DNA of 64,000 nucleotides, from positions 1-64,000 of the forward strand of contig NZ_JBEPTM010000008.1 in assembly GCF_040549525.1 (NCBI RefSeq). Reading direction: 5' to 3'. How positions within the stretch are numbered: position 1 is the stretch's first letter; each line of letters begins with the position of its first letter. Of the stretch, positions 60,947 to 64,000 are shown in pieces. The notes beneath the pieces are model-generated. The model did no database searches, was not told the DNA's origin, and worked only from the letters and a program-made list of their open reading frames with translations. The position numbers were made by a program, and so were the translations under genes. Source of the stretch: Lacisediminihabitans sp040549525 (GTDB lineage Bacteria; Actinomycetota; Actinomycetes; Actinomycetales; Microbacteriaceae).

Positions 60947-62067
60947 TTGTCGGCCGCCTTCGTGTCGGGGATGCCGTGGTACGCCAGGAATTCGACCCGC
61001 TCCTCCTCGAGCAGCGGGTGCGGTTCGCAGTAGACGTTCTCGAAGATCGACTCCGGTGCCGGTTCGACGGTTCCGAGGCATCCGGCCCGAACCGAGGCCG
61101 CGAACTCGGCGGCCTTCGCTTCGGCGGCGGCGAGCGCCTCCGGGGTCGCGAGCCCACGGTGCTCGAGGGTGCGCCGCAGCCGGTCGATCGGGTCGCGTTC
61201 CTTCCAGCGGGCGAGCTCTTCGGCATCGCGGTAGCGGGTCGGGTCGTCGGATGTCGTGTGCGGCCCCATGCGGTAGGTCACGGCTTCGATGAAGGTGGGT
61301 CCGTCGCCGTTGCGCGCGCGCTCGGCGGCGTAGCGGGTGACGGCGAGCACGGCGAGCACGTCGTTGCCGTCCACCTGCACCCCCTCGATGCCGAAGCCGG
61401 CGGCGCGGCGCACGATCGGAACGGTGGTCTGCACTCCGACGGGAGCCGAGATGGCGAACTGGTTGTTCTGGCAGAAGAAGACGACCGGGGCGGTGAAGCT
61501 CGCGGCGAATCCGAGGGCCTCGGAGAAGTCACCCTGGCTGGTGGCCCCGTCACCGAAGTAGGTGATCGCGATGTCGTCGGAGCGGTCGCGACGGATACCC
61601 ATCCCATAGCCGACCGCCTGCAGCATCTGCGAACCGACGACGATCGCCGGGGTCGTCATGTTGACCTCGTAGGGGTTCCAGCCCGAGTGGGTCGATCCGC
61701 GCCAAAACCGCAGGATCATGGTGGGGTCCACTCCGCGCACGTATGCGACGGCATGCTCACGGTAGCTGGCGAAGACGAAGTCCTTCGAGCGCAGGGCGTG
61801 GGCGGATCCCACCTGCGCGGCCTCCTGGCCGAGCATCGGCGCCCAGAGGCCGAGCTCGCCCTGGCGCTGCAGCGCCGTGGCTTCGGCGTCGATGCGCCGC
61901 ACGACAACGAGATCGGTGTACAACTGCACCAGCTCGGCGTCCCCGATGTCGCTGACATAACTCGAGAAGACGGGATGGGAGATCAGGTCACCGCCGGCGG
62001 TGGGCAACAGCGCCACCGTTTCGGTGTGCTCGGTGTGCTCGGTGGTCTCGATCGATGCGATGCTCAT
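60943..62067 (-). CDS. Branched-chain 2-oxoacid dehydrogenase E1 alpha subunit
   Basis: A 374-residue thiamine diphosphate-binding subunit: RRIDAEATALQRQGELGLW, YREHAVAYVRG, the ThDP motif GDGATSQGDFSEALGFAA with QNNQFAIS, and a phosphorylation-loop-like YRMGPHTTSDDPTRYR as in branched-chain E1 alpha. An N-terminal TEHTEHTE repeat comes from a tandem GTGCTCGGT DNA repeat at about 62020-62040. Start ATG 62067. First gene of the five-gene operon, divergent from an Lrp-type regulator. Confidence 0.93.
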   Translation of the reverse strand: MSIASIETTEHTEHTETVALLPTAGGDLISHPVFSSYVSDIGDAELVQLYTDLVVVRRIDAEATALQRQGELGLWAPMLGQEAAQVGSAHALRSKDFVFASYREHAVAYVRGVDPTMILRFWRGSTHSGWNPYEVNMTTPAIVVGSQMLQAVGYGMGIRRDRSDDIAITYFGDGATSQGDFSEALGFAASFTAPVVFFCQNNQFAISAPVGVQTTVPIVRRAAGFGIEGVQVDGNDVLAVLAVTRYAAERARNGDGPTFIEAVTYRMGPHTTSDDPTRYRDAEELARWKERDPIDRLRRTLEHRGLATPEALAAAEAKAAEFAASVRAGCLGTVEPAPESIFENVYCEPHPLLEEERVEFLAYHGIPDTKAADK

Positions 62068-62235
62068 GGCTACCGTCCTCGTTGACGTGTATGAATGCTG
62101 GCGTCAGTGCCTGTCTGGCTTGTGGCCAGTTGTCCCATGAATAGTGCGCCCTGCGGCGATACTGCACAACCTATCTCTCGAGCGTTGAGCAGAATGCACA
62201 CCGTGAGCGCGTCCAACCGTGCCAGACTGCGATAC

Positions 62236-62712
62236 ATGCAAGACCTCGACGGCACCGACGCCCGCATCCTCCTCGCCCTCAGCGACGACGCCCGGCTCTC
62301 GGGCGTCGAGCTCGCCCAGCGCCTCGGTCTCTCCCGCAACACTGTGCAGTCGCGGCTCGCGCGGCTCGAGGCCGGGCAACTGCTCGGCAGTATGGATCAG
62401 CGCGTGCAGCACCGGGCCCTGGGCTATCCACTCACCGCCTTCGTCACGGCCAGGGTCGACCAGCACCGCCTGCAGGAGATCGAGGCCGCGCTCACCGGCA
62501 TCCCCGAGGTGGTGGAGGTGCACGGCATCGCCGGGGACGCCGACATCATGATCCGCGTGGTGGCGCAGGACACCGACGATCTGTACCGCATCGCCGGGGT
62601 CATCCTGGCCTCACCCGGAATCGAGCGCACCGAGGTCTCGCTGTCGATGCGGGAGATGGTGCCCTATCGCACGGCGCCGCTGTTGCGGCAGCGCGCCGGT
62701 CTCAGCGACTGA
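62236..62712 (+). CDS. Lrp/AsnC family transcriptional regulator
   Basis: A 158-residue protein: helix-turn-helix (about 2-50: LDGTDARILLALSDDARLSG, then ELAQRLGLSRNTVQSRLARLE) and the RAM effector-binding domain (about 65-140: VTARVDQHRLQEIE, VVEVHGIAGDADIMIRV). Divergent from the oxoacid dehydrogenase operon, as bkdR is in pseudomonads, so it probably activates that operon in response to a branched-chain amino acid. ATG 62236 is chosen by family length; an earlier ATG at 62194 is possible. Confidence 0.88.
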   Translation: MQDLDGTDARILLALSDDARLSGVELAQRLGLSRNTVQSRLARLEAGQLLGSMDQRVQHRALGYPLTAFVTARVDQHRLQEIEAALTGIPEVVEVHGIAGDADIMIRVVAQDTDDLYRIAGVILASPGIERTEVSLSMREMVPYRTAPLLRQRAGLSD

Positions 62713-64000
62713 CCGTCGCGGTGATCACCGCGATCGATTGCGTGTCTTCTATCGTCGGGGGCACCACATAGTCCTCGCCGTTCACGATCTGGCGCATGGT
62801 CTTCCGCAGGATCTTGCCCGACCGGGTCTTCGGCAGTCCGGAGACCACCACCACGTCGCGGAACGCGGCGACGGCGCCGATCTGCTCCCGCACCATCGCG
62901 ACCAGGTCGGTGGCGAGGGCATCGTCGGTGATGTCCGTTCCGCTCTTCAGCACCACGTAGCCCATCGGCTTCTGGCCCTTGATCTCGTCATGCACCCCGA
63001 TCACCGCGCACTCGGCGACGGCCGGATGCTGCGCGAGCACCTGCTCCATCGCTCCCGTCGAGAGCCGGTGGCCCGCCACATTGATGATGTCGTCGGTTCG
63101 GCCCATGACGTAGAGGTAGCCCTCGCGGTCGAAGTAGCCCGAGTCGCCCGTGAGGTAGTGGCCCGGGAACACCGAGAGGTACTGGTGCACATAGCGTTCG
63201 CCGCCATTCCACAGGGTGGCGAGGGTGCCGGGGGGCAGCGGGAGGGAGATGACGATGTTCCCCTCGTCGAGGTGCGGCACGGTCTGGCCGTGCTCGTCCA
63301 CGATGCTTACGTTGTACCCGGGCACGGGGAAGGATGGCGATCCGGCACGAAGCGGAAGCTCCTCGAGCCCCCGCGGGCTCGCGCAGATCGCCCAGCCGGT
63401 CTCGGTCTGCCACCAGTGGTCGATCACCGGCTTCTCGAGCAGCGCGGTCGCCCAGGTCCAGGTGTCGGGGTCGAGGCGCTCGCCGGCGAGGAAGAGGGCG
63501 TCCAGGCAGCTGAGGTCGTATTGGTGGGAGAGCGCGGCGTGCGGATCGGCCTTGCGGATGGCGCGCAGCGCGGTCGGCGCGGTGAAGAGGGTCTTCACGC
63601 GGTAGTCAGAGACCACGCGCCAGAACGCACCGGCATCCGGTGTTCCCACCGGCTTTCCCTCGTAGAGCACCGTCGTCGCCCCGGCGATGAGGGGACCGTA
63701 GACGATGTAGGAGTGGCCCACCACCCAGCCGACGTCGCTCGCCGTCCACATCACATCCCCCGGCCCGATGTCGTAGATGTTCTTCATCGACCAGGCCATG
63801 GCCACCGCATGGCCGCCGTTGTCGCGAACCACGCCCTTCGGTGCACCCGTCGTGCCGGAGGTGTACAGGATGTAGAGCGGATCGGTCGCGGCCACCGCAA
63901 CGGCAGCGCGCGGCGTCGCCGTCATCGAGTGCTCGTCCCAGTCCCACCAGGCCGTGCCCTCGGTGGCGTGATCAGAGGCCCACCCCGGCACCTCCGGACG
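62702..64000 (-). CDS. prpE: Propionyl-CoA synthetase (PrpE-like), 5' end beyond the window
   Basis: The C-terminal about 430 residues of an AMP-forming short-chain acyl-CoA synthetase. P-loop YTSGTTGAPKGVVRDNGG, WTASDVGWVVGHSYIVYGPL, WWQTETGW, TGDSGYFDREGYLYVMGRTDD, and the acetylatable Lys in KTRSGKILRKTMRQI. The RDNGGHAVA segment after the P-loop is typical for PrpE. Full proteins are about 630 aa, so about 200 residues lie past 64000. It would activate propionate from branched-chain degradation. Overlaps the end of the convergent regulator gene by 11 bases. Confidence 0.9.
   Translation of the reverse strand, partial: RPEVPGWASDHATEGTAWWDWDEHSMTATPRAAVAVAATDPLYILYTSGTTGAPKGVVRDNGGHAVAMAWSMKNIYDIGPGDVMWTASDVGWVVGHSYIVYGPLIAGATTVLYEGKPVGTPDAGAFWRVVSDYRVKTLFTAPTALRAIRKADPHAALSHQYDLSCLDALFLAGERLDPDTWTWATALLEKPVIDHWWQTETGWAICASPRGLEELPLRAGSPSFPVPGYNVSIVDEHGQTVPHLDEGNIVISLPLPPGTLATLWNGGERYVHQYLSVFPGHYLTGDSGYFDREGYLYVMGRTDDIINVAGHRLSTGAMEQVLAQHPAVAECAVIGVHDEIKGQKPMGYVVLKSGTDITDDALATDLVAMVREQIGAVAAFRDVVVVSGLPKTRSGKILRKTMRQIVNGEDYVVPPTIEDTQSIAVITATVSR

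Noticed and set aside
60976..62085. 369-codon plus-strand ORF opposite the E1 alpha gene
   Set aside because: Antisense of a complete thiamine diphosphate enzyme gene. His/Gly/Val-rich translation without motifs.

Overview
The window comes from a high-GC actinobacterium, most likely a member of the Microbacteriaceae or a close relative. This rests on gene content, GC-rich codon use, many GTG starts with 1-4 nt gene overlaps, a DtxR-type iron box and a class Ic-like ribonucleotide reductase. No rRNA or complete tRNA gene is present, so the genus cannot be fixed from the sequence.

Bases 1 to about 32,850 look like one end of an integrated genomic island. The right boundary is a 33-base copy of a tRNA 3' end (32818-32850) followed by a native-looking terminator, with short direct and palindromic repeats just inside it. 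No integrase is in view and the other end lies left of base 1. The first 8 kb of the island are mosaic. They hold IS fragments, three hypothetical genes, GC-rich non-coding stretches, and an epsilon/zeta-type toxin-antitoxin pair enclosed by 27-bp inverted repeats.

From 8.2 to 31.6 kb the island carries a compact catabolic locus. It has a branched-chain-amino-acid-type (Liv) ABC importer whose second permease is fused to its ATPase, an N-terminally extended Baeyer-Villiger-type monooxygenase, four short-chain dehydrogenases/quinone reductase-type oxidoreductases, two crotonase-fold enzymes, a pair of adjacent acyl-CoA dehydrogenases, an ADP-forming acyl-CoA synthetase, and a cyclase-family metal hydrolase. 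It also has its own electron-transfer flavoprotein coupled to a membrane cytochrome b, and three regulators (two GntR, one TetR). Together these suggest uptake and oxidation of a cyclic or terpenoid/aromatic ketone to a lactone or ester, hydrolysis, CoA activation and beta-oxidation, with electrons delivered to the membrane. The substrate is not identifiable from sequence. A TACATGCAA motif recurs upstream of etfBA, a gntR gene and the last hydratase.

From 32.9 to 64 kb the content looks like core chromosome. In order it has an ABC exporter, a DUF4349 lipoprotein, a CsbD-like small protein, two convergent aldo/keto reductases, an MFS transporter, and a ribonucleotide reductase locus with NrdR and DnaA boxes. 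Next come an acetyltransferase, a polar amino-acid ABC importer, an acyl-CoA ligase, an iron(III) ABC importer behind a DtxR box, HrpA helicase, a branched-chain 2-oxoacid dehydrogenase operon with acyl-CoA and hydroxyacyl-CoA dehydrogenases and a divergent Lrp-type regulator, and the 3' part of a propionyl-CoA synthetase gene.

The most unusual feature is in the ribonucleotide reductase locus. The alpha-subunit gene stops before the redox-active C-terminal Cys pair, and the missing tail (ending in CESCQ) is encoded immediately downstream, in the same frame, as a 26-codon ORF with its own ribosome binding site. The beta subunit has the class Ic signature (Phe in place of the radical Tyr, Glu as first metal ligand).
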